64,000 bases of DNA from Ancylostoma caninum (lineage: Eukaryota; Nematoda; Chromadorea; Rhabditida; Ancylostomatidae): the NCBI GenBank assembly GCA_037903475.1, contig JBAJFG010000047.1, positions 3,386,001 through 3,450,000 of the forward strand, read 5' to 3'. The notes beneath the pieces are model-generated. The model saw only the letters and a list, made by a program, of their open reading frames with translations, searched no databases and was not told the origin of the DNA. Below are positions 1 to 11,807 of this stretch, one piece after another (the stretch's first letter is position 1; every line of letters starts with the position of its first letter). The position numbers and the translations under genes are program-made.

Positions 1-1220
1 AGGTATCCTGCAACAGAGGGGATGACCAAATATCCAGAAAAAAAGGTTCGACGTGCGTTGTCTTACGTGCATAGAATGAAAATAGGATTAAAATGCCTAA
101 AAAAAAGCCCTGTGTCCTTTATGTGCACTATATTTCCACATCAACTCAACCGTGAACAGCTCTCACGTTAAACTGAAGCGTTCAAGCGTATTGTTCCAAT
201 TCCTCCTCTTAGCTGTTCCGCTTTCAAATCATAAGGTTCCTCTTCCGAATCAGCTCTAATTCCACTTCCATAGTATGCAAGTACATCTCTGTGATTTGCG
301 GAGACTTTCCAGCAAATCCTTGTGCGAAGTAACCGAATTTGGGACGGGTTTGGAAAAAATCCAATTTCTTACGTCTTGCCGCGTGCTTAACGAATTCAAG
401 TATTTCGTGGACACTTTGTCGAGTACACGTCTCCAATCCTGGCTCAGCGATGCTTGAGCATTTTCAACAGCAGGTCCACTTTGAGATTCGGCAAAAATGC
501 TACTCTTGGCCATCTGTTCATTTTCAAAATTGTTTTATGCTTGATGACAAACTAAACTGTTAGGTAGGCCGGTTCATGTATGGTCTCTTAATTCAGAGAG
601 AGCCGATGAAGTGACTTTGCCTGTAATTACGATCGCATCGGTTCAATCAATGCAAGAACGCCACAGGATGCATCTAAAAGTAGAATTTACTAAATAGCAG
701 AGAGAAAACATTAAAATGGTAAGAATCACACCATATACATGCCAAAAAAGTGTAAGAATTAGATCACTTGGCCGACCATGTGATGAGGTTGTAATTGCAG
801 ACAAAGTCACAGCATCAGCCCTCTCTCAGCTACCAGACTGTGCCCACAGCTGTACGCTATGAGTTGGAGAAATCCGCGGAATAAAATCCATCCGTGGGCG
901 ATTAACTGATAGCCTGTCTGGTGTGTACGTGTAGCTGACAGACGCAAGGGAAGAGGGTGGAACGGGTTGGAGAGGGGGCATGGAAAAATAGTGGTATCGA
1001 CCAATTCGGGTACACGAGCGGCCAAAACTTCAAAAATTAATTTGTTCAACATAGGAATTGAGTTTAAGTCATGAAAAATTAACGTCCCTCGCTCCTGCAC
1101 GTATCCCCCCAGCTTCCCCAATCGCTCCCTTGCCTCTCCTAAGAGAAGAAGACAAAGTTGAAGACAATAAAATCGCTACAATGCAGTTTATAATACATGC
1201 ATTTCAGAAGCATGCTGATA
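1..1220. repeat. Direct repeat, copy 1 (may continue left of window)
   Basis: This segment recurs without a visible mismatch at 2886-4105, a constant offset of 2885. Identity stops at 1220/4105, where this copy runs into the (GAAT)n tract and the other runs into different sequence. The window begins inside or exactly at the start of the repeat, so the true length may be larger. No LTR features (TG...CA ends, primer-binding site, pol) are seen, so this is a segmental duplication rather than an LTR pair. Confidence 0.95.
224..438 (-). CDS. Possible terminal coding exon, unrecognised (copy 1)
   Basis: Read on the minus strand, an acceptor-like gagccag is followed by an open frame of about 70 residues ending in a stop at 224-226. 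The residue mix looks protein-like (KHAARRKKLDFF, then a charged LELIRKRN tail) but there is no ATG, so it would have to be a last exon. No upstream partner exon was found within the repeat. A second frame of 85 codons overlaps it, so the choice of frame is uncertain. I do not recognise a family. Confidence 0.2.
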
Positions 1221-2055
1221 GAAAGAAAGAAAGAATGAATGAATGAATGAATGAATGAATGAATGAGTGAATGAATGAGCGAATGAATGAATGAATGGAT
1301 GAATGAATGAGTGAGTGAATGAGTGAATGAATGAATGAATGAATGAACGGATAAATGAATGAATGAATGAATGAATGAATGAATGAATGAATGAATGAAT
1401 GAATGAATGAATGAATGAATGAATGAATGAACGGATAAATGAATGAATGAATGAATGAATGAATGAATGAATGAATGAATGAATGAATGAATGAGTGAGT
1501 GAGTGAATGAATGAATGAATGAGTGAGTGAATGAATGAGCGAATGAATGAATGAATGAATGAATGAATGAATGAATGAATGAATGAATGAATGAATGAAT
1601 GAATGAGTGAGTGAATGAATGAATGAATGAGTGAGTGAATGAATGAGCGAATGAATGAATGAATGAATGAATGAATGAGTGAATGAATGAGCGAATGAGT
1701 GAACGAATGAATGAATGAATGAATGGATGGAAGAATGAATGAATGAATGAGTGAGTGAATGAGTGAGTGAATGAATGAATGAATGAGTGAGTGAATGAAT
1801 GAGCGAATGAATGAATGAATGAATGAATGAATGAATGAATGAATGAAATGAATGAATGAATGAATGAATGAATGAATGAGTGAATGAATGAGCGAATGAG
1901 TGAACGAATGAATGAATGAATGAACGGATAAATGAATGAATGAATGAATGAATGAACGAATGAATGAGTGAGTGAGTGAATGAATGAATGAATGAGTGAG
2001 TGAATGAATGAGCGAATGAATGAATGAATGAATGAATGAATGAATGAATGGATCA
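1221..2055. repeat. (GAAT)n microsatellite, about 835 bp
   Basis: An almost pure GAAT tetranucleotide tract with GAGT, GAGC, GAAC and GGAT variants. Blocks such as GAGTGAGTGAATGAATGAGC recur several times, so there is a higher-order period above the 4-bp unit. A 290-codon open frame on the minus strand (His-Ser-Phe-Ile repeats) is a by-product of the stop-free tetranucleotide. It separates the two copies of the 1220-bp direct repeat. Confidence 0.97.
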
Positions 2056-2885
2056 GTCAATCAATCAATCAATCATTCAATCAAATAATGAACGAATAAC
2101 CGAATGAATGACTCCGAATGGTTGAATAATTGACTAAATTACAGATAGATAAGCACATACAAGAACGAGTTCAACGAGAATGTTTGCAGCCTAGATTTCA
2201 TGTTGAAAAAACGTACTCACATAAGGCGTGGCATATGAGCTGTACATTTGGAACATCTGGCTATTGGGTGTCGAAATGGTTGTTGGTCTTACCTCGCTCA
2301 ATTTGTTCAAGAATTGCAAGGCACGATTGAAGCGCTGTAATTAACAAGGAAATTGAGGGTGAGGGATATGAGACAGCTGAAATAATGCAAAGAGAACCTA
2401 AGAATTGCGACTGCTGTACGAAAGTACCAGAAAACCAGAAAACCAAAAAGTTCAGTTCAATTCCTAAGGAGTCCAATGTGACCAGTAGTTACCCCTTTTG
2501 AACCGATAATGAACTTTGAAGTTTTTTTTTCTGAAGGGAACTTACCTTCTTCGGTATGGAATAGTGAAGACTTATTCTACCTATGAAATTGGATTCATAA
2601 GGATTTGTAAGAGCAGTGGATCTCCGGAATTTTGAGGATAACGATAACTATGGAAGGAAAATGCCTGAGCGAAAAACTCGCTAGAATGAAAAGAGGCAGC
2701 TCGGTCACGCAGCCATATCCCAGTCATCTGTTCGTCACGCTCCGCCCATTTGGGGTGGTTTCACGTCGGCTATTTTCTCTAAAGATAATTTTCCTCAATT
2801 ATTTCGATGTCCATCCTTGACAGTTTAGCCAATAGCATTAAAATTATTACGCCACTGTCATTTCATTGGTCCCCCCCCCAATCCA
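2056..2885. other. Spacer between direct repeats; no gene seen
   Basis: A decayed edge of the tetranucleotide tract (CAAT and GAAT variants to about 2120) is followed by AT-rich unique sequence and a short C-run near 2872-2880. Open frames here are short and lack splice or family support. Confidence 0.6.
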
Positions 2886-4105
2886 AGGTATCCTGCAACA
2901 GAGGGGATGACCAAATATCCAGAAAAAAAGGTTCGACGTGCGTTGTCTTACGTGCATAGAATGAAAATAGGATTAAAATGCCTAAAAAAAAGCCCTGTGT
3001 CCTTTATGTGCACTATATTTCCACATCAACTCAACCGTGAACAGCTCTCACGTTAAACTGAAGCGTTCAAGCGTATTGTTCCAATTCCTCCTCTTAGCTG
3101 TTCCGCTTTCAAATCATAAGGTTCCTCTTCCGAATCAGCTCTAATTCCACTTCCATAGTATGCAAGTACATCTCTGTGATTTGCGGAGACTTTCCAGCAA
3201 ATCCTTGTGCGAAGTAACCGAATTTGGGACGGGTTTGGAAAAAATCCAATTTCTTACGTCTTGCCGCGTGCTTAACGAATTCAAGTATTTCGTGGACACT
3301 TTGTCGAGTACACGTCTCCAATCCTGGCTCAGCGATGCTTGAGCATTTTCAACAGCAGGTCCACTTTGAGATTCGGCAAAAATGCTACTCTTGGCCATCT
3401 GTTCATTTTCAAAATTGTTTTATGCTTGATGACAAACTAAACTGTTAGGTAGGCCGGTTCATGTATGGTCTCTTAATTCAGAGAGAGCCGATGAAGTGAC
3501 TTTGCCTGTAATTACGATCGCATCGGTTCAATCAATGCAAGAACGCCACAGGATGCATCTAAAAGTAGAATTTACTAAATAGCAGAGAGAAAACATTAAA
3601 ATGGTAAGAATCACACCATATACATGCCAAAAAAGTGTAAGAATTAGATCACTTGGCCGACCATGTGATGAGGTTGTAATTGCAGACAAAGTCACAGCAT
3701 CAGCCCTCTCTCAGCTACCAGACTGTGCCCACAGCTGTACGCTATGAGTTGGAGAAATCCGCGGAATAAAATCCATCCGTGGGCGATTAACTGATAGCCT
3801 GTCTGGTGTGTACGTGTAGCTGACAGACGCAAGGGAAGAGGGTGGAACGGGTTGGAGAGGGGGCATGGAAAAATAGTGGTATCGACCAATTCGGGTACAC
3901 GAGCGGCCAAAACTTCAAAAATTAATTTGTTCAACATAGGAATTGAGTTTAAGTCATGAAAAATTAACGTCCCTCGCTCCTGCACGTATCCCCCCAGCTT
4001 CCCCAATCGCTCCCTTGCCTCTCCTAAGAGAAGAAGACAAAGTTGAAGACAATAAAATCGCTACAATGCAGTTTATAATACATGCATTTCAGAAGCATGC
4101 TGATA
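2886..4105. repeat. Direct repeat, copy 2
   Basis: Matches 1-1220 throughout. Its right edge lies 262 bp from the left arm of the giant palindrome, so the whole 1-17229 region looks like one rearranged locus. Confidence 0.95.
3109..3323 (-). CDS. Possible terminal coding exon, unrecognised (copy 2)
   Basis: The second copy of the exon-like frame at 224-438, identical because it lies in the direct repeat. The duplication is too young to show whether the frame is under selection. Confidence 0.2.
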
Positions 4106-4367
4106 AAAGTTCGTAGACGAGCTTCATCTTTATTCGTTATTCATCACATGTAGACGAATATGCCGGCTGTGGACGAGTTCTTATTATCAGTCTACATACA
4201 TATATAGGGGGCGATTTGCACGCGTGCGTGCGTCATTCGCGAGCAGAAGGCACTTTGAAAAATTGCATCGGCAAAAGTTCATGTACGAACTTCAATGATT
4301 GGCTATGAAGGTCTCCATAATTAACCGGATGTGCTAATTAATGCTAAGTGCGTACGTGCGTCATTCC
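4106..4367. other. Single-copy junction between direct repeat and palindrome
   Basis: A short unique stretch. It has two imperfect copies of a motif resembling AAAGTTCxTGxACGAACTTCA (near 4106 and 4272) and two of TGCGTCATTC (near 4229 and 4357). No gene is seen. Confidence 0.5.
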
Positions 4368-5972
4368 CTACTGTAAACACCAAGTGAGGCGACCATAATG
4401 GCCATCTTCCGAAAATAACATGAGAAGCTTCTCACTACGCACTTTGTGGTATAATTTCTCATTAGGTATAATTTCTCATTTCGTCTTCAGTGGGAATCCT
4501 AGAGACCAGCGGTGAATTCGTACTAACAGTGCATGAAGCGTTTGCTAATGTGCAGGATCTTACGCTGCTGCATGTCGAAATAAGCAGATTCAAGTTCCGA
4601 CTTTCACTCGAAACCTATAAGGTAAGCCAGAGAGAACTCACTCTAGAAGACAAGCAAAAAAAAAGCTAATGAGAAAATGAACTCAGCAAATAAGTCAAGG
4701 CTTCGAGCGGAAGCTTATGCCTACGTGCAGTTTGATGTTAAGATAACGCAATGAGATTAATGCTAACATATATCATGCCGTATAAAAACATCTTTACATG
4801 TCATTAACTCAGTACTCGTGACACGGGAATACTGAAATAATGTAATGTCTTGTTATGAGTAATAAACGTTGTTATGTAGTAAAGTGAAAGTTAGTTTAGC
4901 TACAGTACACCTGTTTCGATCACCATAATTGTTACCATTGGGCAGTCACACATGTTTCAGCGTTTTTCCACTTCGACCGTTGCGGCCTAAGGTAGGCGTA
5001 AAAAAAGACAATTAAATGACAGGACGTGATAAGACTGTACACATACAGACGAATCAGTCACTGCGTTAGTGACACAAAAATCTTTTAGAGATCCAACGTT
5101 CAAAAGAAAAGTACTTTCAAGATGTGGGAGTAGTTGAATGCTGAAAAAAATGCCAAGAAAAAAAGATCCTGTCGGGGAAATAAATCTTTCACGTCTACGT
5201 CTAGTAGTTGTTCTTGGACCTGTATTAGGAATTTTCTCCGAATCATATCTTTTTTTTGAGCTACACATTTACCATTACCATTTATTTACCAATGTACGTA
5301 AAACCCCATTAGATCAGTTCTTCTCTTATCCTTCTTCTTGAAGCATGAATTTTATAGGACTCGTTCCTTACCTTGGCAACCAGTGTGTTCGAGTAATGAT
5401 ACCATCCAAATCTAAGTTATTACCTTTTCTAAATAAACGTGGATGGCAATGATCTGCTATCCTAGAGGCCGCGGATGTGTGTTGGCATGCAATCATCGCC
5501 TAAAGCGTGGTGGTGAGTTTTGGAGTTCATCTCACCGCCATGACACTTTACTACGGGCCTACGTCAACTTCTTCCAGTATATACATATATATTGCCTTTT
5601 TTGCCATGTGAACAAAAAATTGCAGAAACGAAAAAATTCAAGAGCGAAAATTCAGGAATGAATCTTGAAAAAAAAATCGTTCGATTTTCACCAATCGATG
5701 CAGCTGATACTCATTTGTACTTGACTATCTCTTTCCATATTGTTGTTCCTATTTTCTGTTTTCTGACTCACTCGATTTATGTTGTGTTGCGGAAATTGGG
5801 AACAAAAATTCCGTGGGATCCTTCTTTGGCGCTTTATTTCACAAATAGGAACGGTGTTCTTGCATAAAAGCAAGTCAACTGAGTCTGGAGTACGCTAAAA
5901 GACATGTCATTCAAATTTTCCCATAGTGGAGTCAACGACCTTTGCACGGCAAGCATTGGCGTTTCGTGAAGC

Positions 5973-6317
5973 ATGGCTTACTGCGGCTTAGTCTTGTCAT
6001 TCGAGTATTTTCTGTCATTCGTTATTCGGAACAGACAACCAGAGATGAACGGAAGAATAGACGAAACTTGGAAAATTAATGAGATAATCAGCATGCATGA
6101 CACGCACGACGCCGTAGTTCAGGAACATCTTGTCTTCCGATCTTCCGGAACTGGAGTTTGGTTCATTTCTGGTTTCCAGCAGTTACGTTCCTTCCAAGTG
6201 TATCCCAGAGCAACGGAACCGCCTAGATTAACTGTGAATGACGACAAGAACAGAGCTTGTAGTCAAGCTCGACGTTGCCACGATTGGAGCGGGAAGTACA
6301 GTTACAGGCAGATGTAA
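5973..6317 (+). CDS. Unrecognised 114-codon open frame in palindrome left arm
   Basis: An ATG-initiated frame of 114 residues and the longest ATG-initiated frame in the left arm. Its N-terminus is hydrophobic-aromatic and its C-terminal half is polar (HDTHDAVV, YPRATEPPRL, then a Cys/Arg-rich end). An acceptor-like TTTCCAG lies inside near 6174-6180, so only the second half might be an exon. I do not recognise it. The same frame is present inverted at 15280-15624. Confidence 0.2.
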   Translation: MAYCGLVLSFEYFLSFVIRNRQPEMNGRIDETWKINEIISMHDTHDAVVQEHLVFRSSGTGVWFISGFQQLRSFQVYPRATEPPRLTVNDDKNRACSQARRCHDWSGKYSYRQM

Positions 6318-6845
6318 ACATACATAATGGTCTCTTTTTGACCATAGGCAAAAGTAGATTTTAACCACTTGTCAAAGAGGGATTTTCGGGCTCTTTGGGA
6401 CTTCCGTTTCCACTTTTTGCATTTCCATTTCGAATGCCCAGAATTCAAGTAGGATTAAATTATTTAGGGAATAAATAACCTTGCGAAAAAAGAAGATCGC
6501 TTGCGTGCTGTTATCCACGCTTAGCCGGACAATAAAAAAGGTGGGAGAAAACAAAATCTTTAAGATTCGTGAGGACTTCGGAACGTGATAACTGATACCG
6601 ACTTTCTGAAAAGTTGGTGAGGCACCTCCCTTTGCTCACTGGAATCATGGTTCATAAAGACTGACGGGAATGATCCGCCAGATTAGGACAATGTCGCTCT
6701 TTTCATGCGGGTCTGACTGACTCCATAAAAGTCCGATGTTCTTTTAAATTTTCTGATTGCACCGGTAGAGTATCTACATACTTTTGGAATCTATGTACAA
6801 CCTTATAGAGGTAATGGTTTTTCTCATTCTTTTCTTTCCACGCAG

Positions 6846-6969
6846 AGATAGGGTATTCCATTACCTGCCAAAAGGCTTTTTCAGACAGCATGAAGATCTC
6901 ATCAAGAAAAAAATCACTCACTGGAACGAATTATTGACGAAAGAATTTCAGCACATCGAACTATTCTGA
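6846..6969 (+). CDS. Possible last exon, unrecognised, palindrome left arm
   Basis: A good acceptor (tttctttccacgcag, ending 6845) is followed by about 40 codons of charged, aromatic sequence (HYLPKGFFRQHEDLIKKK) to a TGA at 6967-6969. The composition is more protein-like than its surroundings. No upstream exons could be linked with confidence. The frame on the opposite strand is also open, so the strand is not secure. An inverted copy lies at 14628-14751. Confidence 0.25.
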
Positions 6970-8515
6970 TGTAACAAAAGGGAAATTGAAATTAGGCATG
7001 AATGTATTATATGATGAATGTGGATACGCGTAACTACTTAAGGAGCATCTGAAATGCCAGCATTCACATTAACTCAACCTATTTCTTATTTGCAAATGAA
7101 CTGTGTTGTTTGATGGTAACGACGAGGAATCCGCAAGGAATGGAGCCCACGATAGACCCTCCATCCGGCTGGATCTAAGCAGTGCCATCATAAGTTCTGA
7201 GGCCTATGTATTACAATAACTCTTCATGGCTATATACTTAACTCTATGTTCCTTCTATCGAAGGATCGCATTGCAAAACTGTTACAATATAGGGATGAAA
7301 TTCCAAAAAAAAAGCTTTGCTATACGAACTACTGACCCCAACCATCCTTTCGCAACATTATCATTTGCACTTTGATCATCTTCAAGTAAGGAAGTTTCTT
7401 CGATGAAAAGCTAGATAACCATAGAATACAAATAGACTTCGACTGGAACTTGACTCGAGGCAGACGGGACTTCTTCGTAAAGGATGAGGTGGCCAAAGGG
7501 GACTTCGTAGCTGAGACTTGGACCTTGGTCGGAAAACTGCGCACTCTTTTGCAGGTAAGAGTAAAGAAGGCAGACTGAACTGAGAAATTCTTCATCCAGT
7601 TATGAGTTCTACTGATTCTGACTGAAATAAGAACAGAGTCGAATTTTTTTTAATTACACTTGAAAACCCATGGCATCGTTTGTACTAGACGGATCCTTCT
7701 CAAACTTTGCAACAAGAGTGCACATACTACTGTTTTTCCAGTTCTAAAAAGAAATGGGAATTAATTGATTTTGACAGGAGCTTATGGGGCTATCATGCGA
7801 AACTCCTGCAGAGCACAGGTTTTGCACGGATCTTTCTGGAAACAGGCATATAGCTGCAGACGTCAACGTTTTATCTAAATCTCAAAGAGAATTGGATTTA
7901 ACTGAATTTGATAATAGTTACAGCTGGAAAAGTACCTCGCAGTAGCCACAGCACCATAGGTACTGAACGGATCCTGCTGGGACTTTGTAGTAAGGTTACG
8001 AGTACGACTTCAGCGCCAACTGCCTGAGGAAATTGGAATTATTTGCTTTTGAAAGAAGATATTGCTCACAAATTCTCTGGACTTTAAATCTACTCTAAAA
8101 TTTAGGGTTCAGCACCGGTACAAAACATTTCCGTCAAACAACTTTCTCTAAAATCAAATATTTCCAATTCTATTGATGCGGTTAGCTAGTAGACATGCTG
8201 CTCGTTCCAGTGGGTAATAAAATTGCCTCGTTTATTCGGTTAGTTACAGAGGAAAAATAGCTGGAAAACGGTCTTCAACACCACTAATGGCAAAAGCATC
8301 CAAACTAATGGCAAAAGCCTCCAAGAACTCCATCCCTTCTCGAACATTAGCTGGAGAAATAAAAAATTATATGACGGTACTAACGTGTTAACGTGCTCCA
8401 CTGCCAATGTACTTGTTAACACTTGTTCACTCGCGTGGACATGTCGATGTGCATTGAAAACACGAAACCCATGTCCACGAATTTGTTTTAACTTGTTCAC
8501 AATGAGGGCTTCGTA

Positions 8516-9431
8516 TTAGGTGCGTGCAAAAGTTCCGGGGCAGTTGCACCTAATTTTTCAAAACGCCATAACTTGACTCAAAATCAGCAGTTCTGTTCAA
8601 AACAAAAAGCATTGGCATCCGCGTGATGTTGCCAATATGTCGCAGAAAAGATTTTCCCAGAAGCTAAAAATTTGACAGGTCTAAACCTGAAATAGTGGCA
8701 CACGTCGTTTTCCAGTAGGGTCTGTTCATTGAAAGTTTTACAGCGGAGGTAAAGCCATAGAAGGTCGAAATGGGGGTAGTCTGTTAGAGGCAGGTATAAG
8801 GAGTAATATAGGTTAGGCTAGAATTTCGGAGCACGAATGGCCAATTCTTTATACGGTTGACACTGCAACGTGCTGGTGTGCGTCATCCCACAGCCGGATC
8901 AGACCACATATTTCCGCCTGTATCAGTCTGCGCTTGAGAGTTTCCCCATGATTAATGTAGAAAAGAAAATACTATAGGGCGATTATTGTGCGTTCATTTG
9001 AAAAAAAATTCATCACAGACGAGTCATGTTACTGACCATGAAATGTCAAAAATTTTTTAAAGAAGGTAGTGATGGTCATGCCATTTTTTAGGTGGGTGGC
9101 AGGAGCCCGGACTTTGGAATGACCTCCTCCCTATTGTCGTACCTGACCCATTCTCTATCAACAATAACGATTCTTCCATGAAACGACTTGTTAGGAAATC
9201 TGAAGGTCGAATATCTGCAGACTTGCCAGTGTGGACGTTGGTTCTCCTCGCTCAACTCACGAAAAATCCATCTACTTACCTTCCCTTTCTTACCGATTTT
9301 CTTCAAGTGACGAGACATTGTTGACTAAATTCACCGTAATGTCTTGCGCAGTTTGCACAAGATATGCTTCACCCTGGTATTCCCTGCGCCTTTGCGATGA
9401 GCAAATCTCTGACCAACTTGTGAAGCATTTT
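8516..9431 (-). mobile_element. Mariner-like element, 5'-truncated (left arm)
   Basis: The left end TTAGGTGCGTGCAAAAGTTC follows a TA and is the 3' terminal repeat. The transposase reads on the minus strand: HLKKIGKKGK, RELSEENQR and GRIVIVDREWVRYDN match the mariner KIGK...ELSE...RIVTxDEKWxxYDN layout, with the first catalytic Asp context altered. The 5' part, including the other terminal repeat, is missing compared with the right-arm copy. It is dead, with frameshifts and stops. Confidence 0.85.
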
Positions 9432-9454
9432 GACACTGTTTACACTGCAATCGA

Positions 9455-9520
9455 GAATTACACCAAATGCTCATAATCGCACTTGAACGGAAGTGCGATT
9501 ATGAGCATTTGGTGTAATTC
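9455..9520. repeat. Perfect short hairpin, left arm
   Basis: Two 30-nt arms (starting GAATTACACC and AAGTGCGATT) are exact reverse complements around a 6-nt loop, GAACGG. It lies 24 bp from the deletion point at 9431/9432. The inverted counterpart is at 11631-11696. Confidence 0.95.
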
Positions 9521-10406
9521 TGTGGACTTTCCCAGATATCTGGTGCCCTTCTTTGCTCAATTGCTCTCCTTAACCATTCATGTGCACATTATGGGGAAAG
9601 CAAACGCAACCAAAGACCGATCAAAAATTTTCGCTCATTGAGAAATGTTGGGATTTATGTAGTGTTCGAATGAACTTCAAGAACGTAGTGTAGGACAACA
9701 CGTATTGGGAAAGGATGGTGCTGCATTCATTGTATAAATCCAGGGACAGACCAACCCGGTATGAAATACAAAGTCGTAATTTTGCATATTGTTGGAAAGA
9801 ACAGCAATATGGATATAAGAGTAGTTGTAGAAATGAAGAGAGCATTGAGAGGAAAACAACTGCAAGAAAACCCATAAGCAAGGATCTGTTCTGCATTCTG
9901 AAGTGTTACATGGTCATCCTGAGAAACCTACGTAGTAAGGAGTATCATGGAAGCGAAGGAAACTCTACATAGATCAAAAATAGATGGAGAGCATGTGGAG
10001 GCACTAAGAGTTTATTGATTGACTATTACAGATTTTCGAAAATTCGGACTTCATTGTTTGCCTTTTCATGGAAACCGCATTCACATTGCGAAAGACCAAA
10101 AATTTTGTCGATGCAGATGACAAAAGGCAGGTTTACCCTCATGAAAACAAACACGGGAGCCAGCAACGTTAGGAGTTTTCCGGATATATAAAGGACCTGG
10201 GAGGGAGAATGTCACCAAAACATATTGCAGGAACAGTACACATAGTTTACGGGAAATATCAAACAAAATACGATAGAACCATCTCAAGGCAAGTTGTACG
10301 ACCAAAATACATCATATCGAAAACAATCGTAAAGTGCTTAGGCTATGATATAGTTATTCTTTGGATTAGTTAATAACTCCTCTCCTAAAAATTCAGCTAC
10401 GAACAA

Positions 10407-10744
10407 TAGAATTGCTTTTATTTTCCTCTACCAGTAAGATAAACAAGCACGCTTTAATGATTCTTGCAAACGGTTTTTTCGAATCTGTTGCTTCACCGAT
10501 GCATGTGATGAGTGGAGTACTACACAAAATTACGGAAATTACCCAAAGGGAACTATCTCATCACCTGCAAATCATGTGAATGAGAGTACATTGGCGAAAC
10601 GGGAGGACATTTACACATTTGTGTTGAAGAATACCTGGATGGGCTTGCTAAGATCAAAGCTGACACAGCTCTAGGTGCCCATCGCAGACAATAGCGTGGA
10701 AATGCTCCATTCGCCATAATTGTCACGATCTTGTCGCATGAGCG
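10407..10744. other. Spacer of the giant palindrome (338 bp)
   Basis: This is the only single-copy sequence in the palindrome. It contains the decayed GIY-YIG fragment described separately. The arm-spacer junctions are sharp at 10406 and 10745. Confidence 0.9.
10537..10735 (+). pseudogene. Decayed GIY-YIG endonuclease fragment of a retroelement
   Basis: Read on the plus strand, ITCKSCE (stop) EYIGETGGHLHI leads into EEYLDG...LGAHRR. A Cys-x-x-Cys, the YIGET signature and the downstream ExLDG and LGAHRR motifs are the layout of the GIY-YIG domain at the C-terminus of Penelope-type and related nematode retroelement proteins. There is an in-frame TGA after the CKSCE motif, and TAG follows HRRQ, so it is dead. 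No reverse transcriptase is preserved nearby. Family assignment is from motif memory. Confidence 0.65.
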
Positions 10745-11630
10745 TTGTTCGTAGCTGAATTTTTAGGAGAGGAGTTATTAACTAATCCAAAGAATAACTA
10801 TATCATAGCCTAAGCACTTTACGATTGTTTTCGATATGATGTATTTTGGTCGTACAACTTGCCTTGAGATGGTTCTATCGTATTTTGTTTGATATTTCCC
10901 GTAAACTATGTGTACTGTTCCTGCAATATGTTTTGGTGACATTCTCCCTCCCAGGTCCTTTATATATCCGGAAAACTCCTAACGTTGCTGGCTCCCGTGT
11001 TTGTTTTCATGAGGGTAAACCTGCCTTTTGTCATCTGCATCGACAAAATTTTTGGTCTTTCGCAATGTGAATGCGGTTTCCATGAAAAGGCAAACAATGA
11101 AGTCCGAATTTTCGAAAATCTGTAATAGTCAATCAATAAACTCTTAGTGCCTCCACATGCTCTCCATCTATTTTTGATCTATGTAGAGTTTCCTTCGCTT
11201 CCATGATACTCCTTACTACGTAGGTTTCTCAGGATGACCATGTAACACTTCAGAATGCAGAACAGATCCTTGCTTATGGGTTTTCTTGCAGTTGTTTTCC
11301 TCTCAATGCTCTCTTCATTTCTACAACTACTCTTATATCCATATTGCTGTTCTTTCCAACAATATGCAAAATTACGACTTTGTATTTCATACCGGGTTGG
11401 TCTGTCCCTGGATTTATACAATGAATGCAGCACCATCCTTTCCCAATACGTGTTGTCCTACACTACGTTCTTGAAGTTCATTCGAACACTACATAAATCC
11501 CAACATTTCTCAATGAGCGAAAATTTTTGATCGGTCTTTGGTTGCGTTTGCTTTCCCCATAATGTGCACATGAATGGTTAAGGAGAGCAATTGAGCAAAG
11601 AAGGGCACCAGATATCTGGGAAAGTCCACA

Positions 11631-11696
11631 GAATTACACCAAATGCTCATAATCGCACTTCCGTTCAAGTGCGATTATGAGCATTTGGTGTAATTC
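11631..11696. repeat. Perfect short hairpin, right arm
   Basis: The inverted counterpart of the hairpin at 9455-9520, with the same 30-nt arms and 6-nt loop. Confidence 0.95.
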
Positions 11697-11807
11697 TCGA
11701 TTGCAGTGTAAACAGTGTCACAGGTAACGGGGTTGTATTCAGAGTTCGGCACTTACTGATAGCTCGAGAAAAATTACGAAGTCCCCTTCGACCTAGCCAA
11801 GAATCTA

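Larger units (their letters stand above)
4368..10406 (+). repeat. Giant palindrome, left arm (6039 bp)
   Basis: The reverse complement of 10745-17229. Outer positions pair with a coordinate sum of 21597 (4368 with 17229). Inside the mariner the sum drops to 21595, and inside the deletion point it is 21151 (10406 with 10745). Sampled segments outside the mariner are identical. This arm lacks a 444-bp segment present at 11720-12163 in the other arm. Open frames in the arm are short and mostly unrecognised. Confidence 0.96.

Noticed and set aside
1188..2060. 290-codon His-Ser-Phe-Ile-rich frame
   Set aside because: It is the translation of a (GAAT)n microsatellite with no gene context.
1..4105. 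LTR retrotransposon with 1220-bp LTRs
   Set aside because: No TG...CA ends, primer-binding site, polypurine tract or pol between the copies; the interval is microsatellite.
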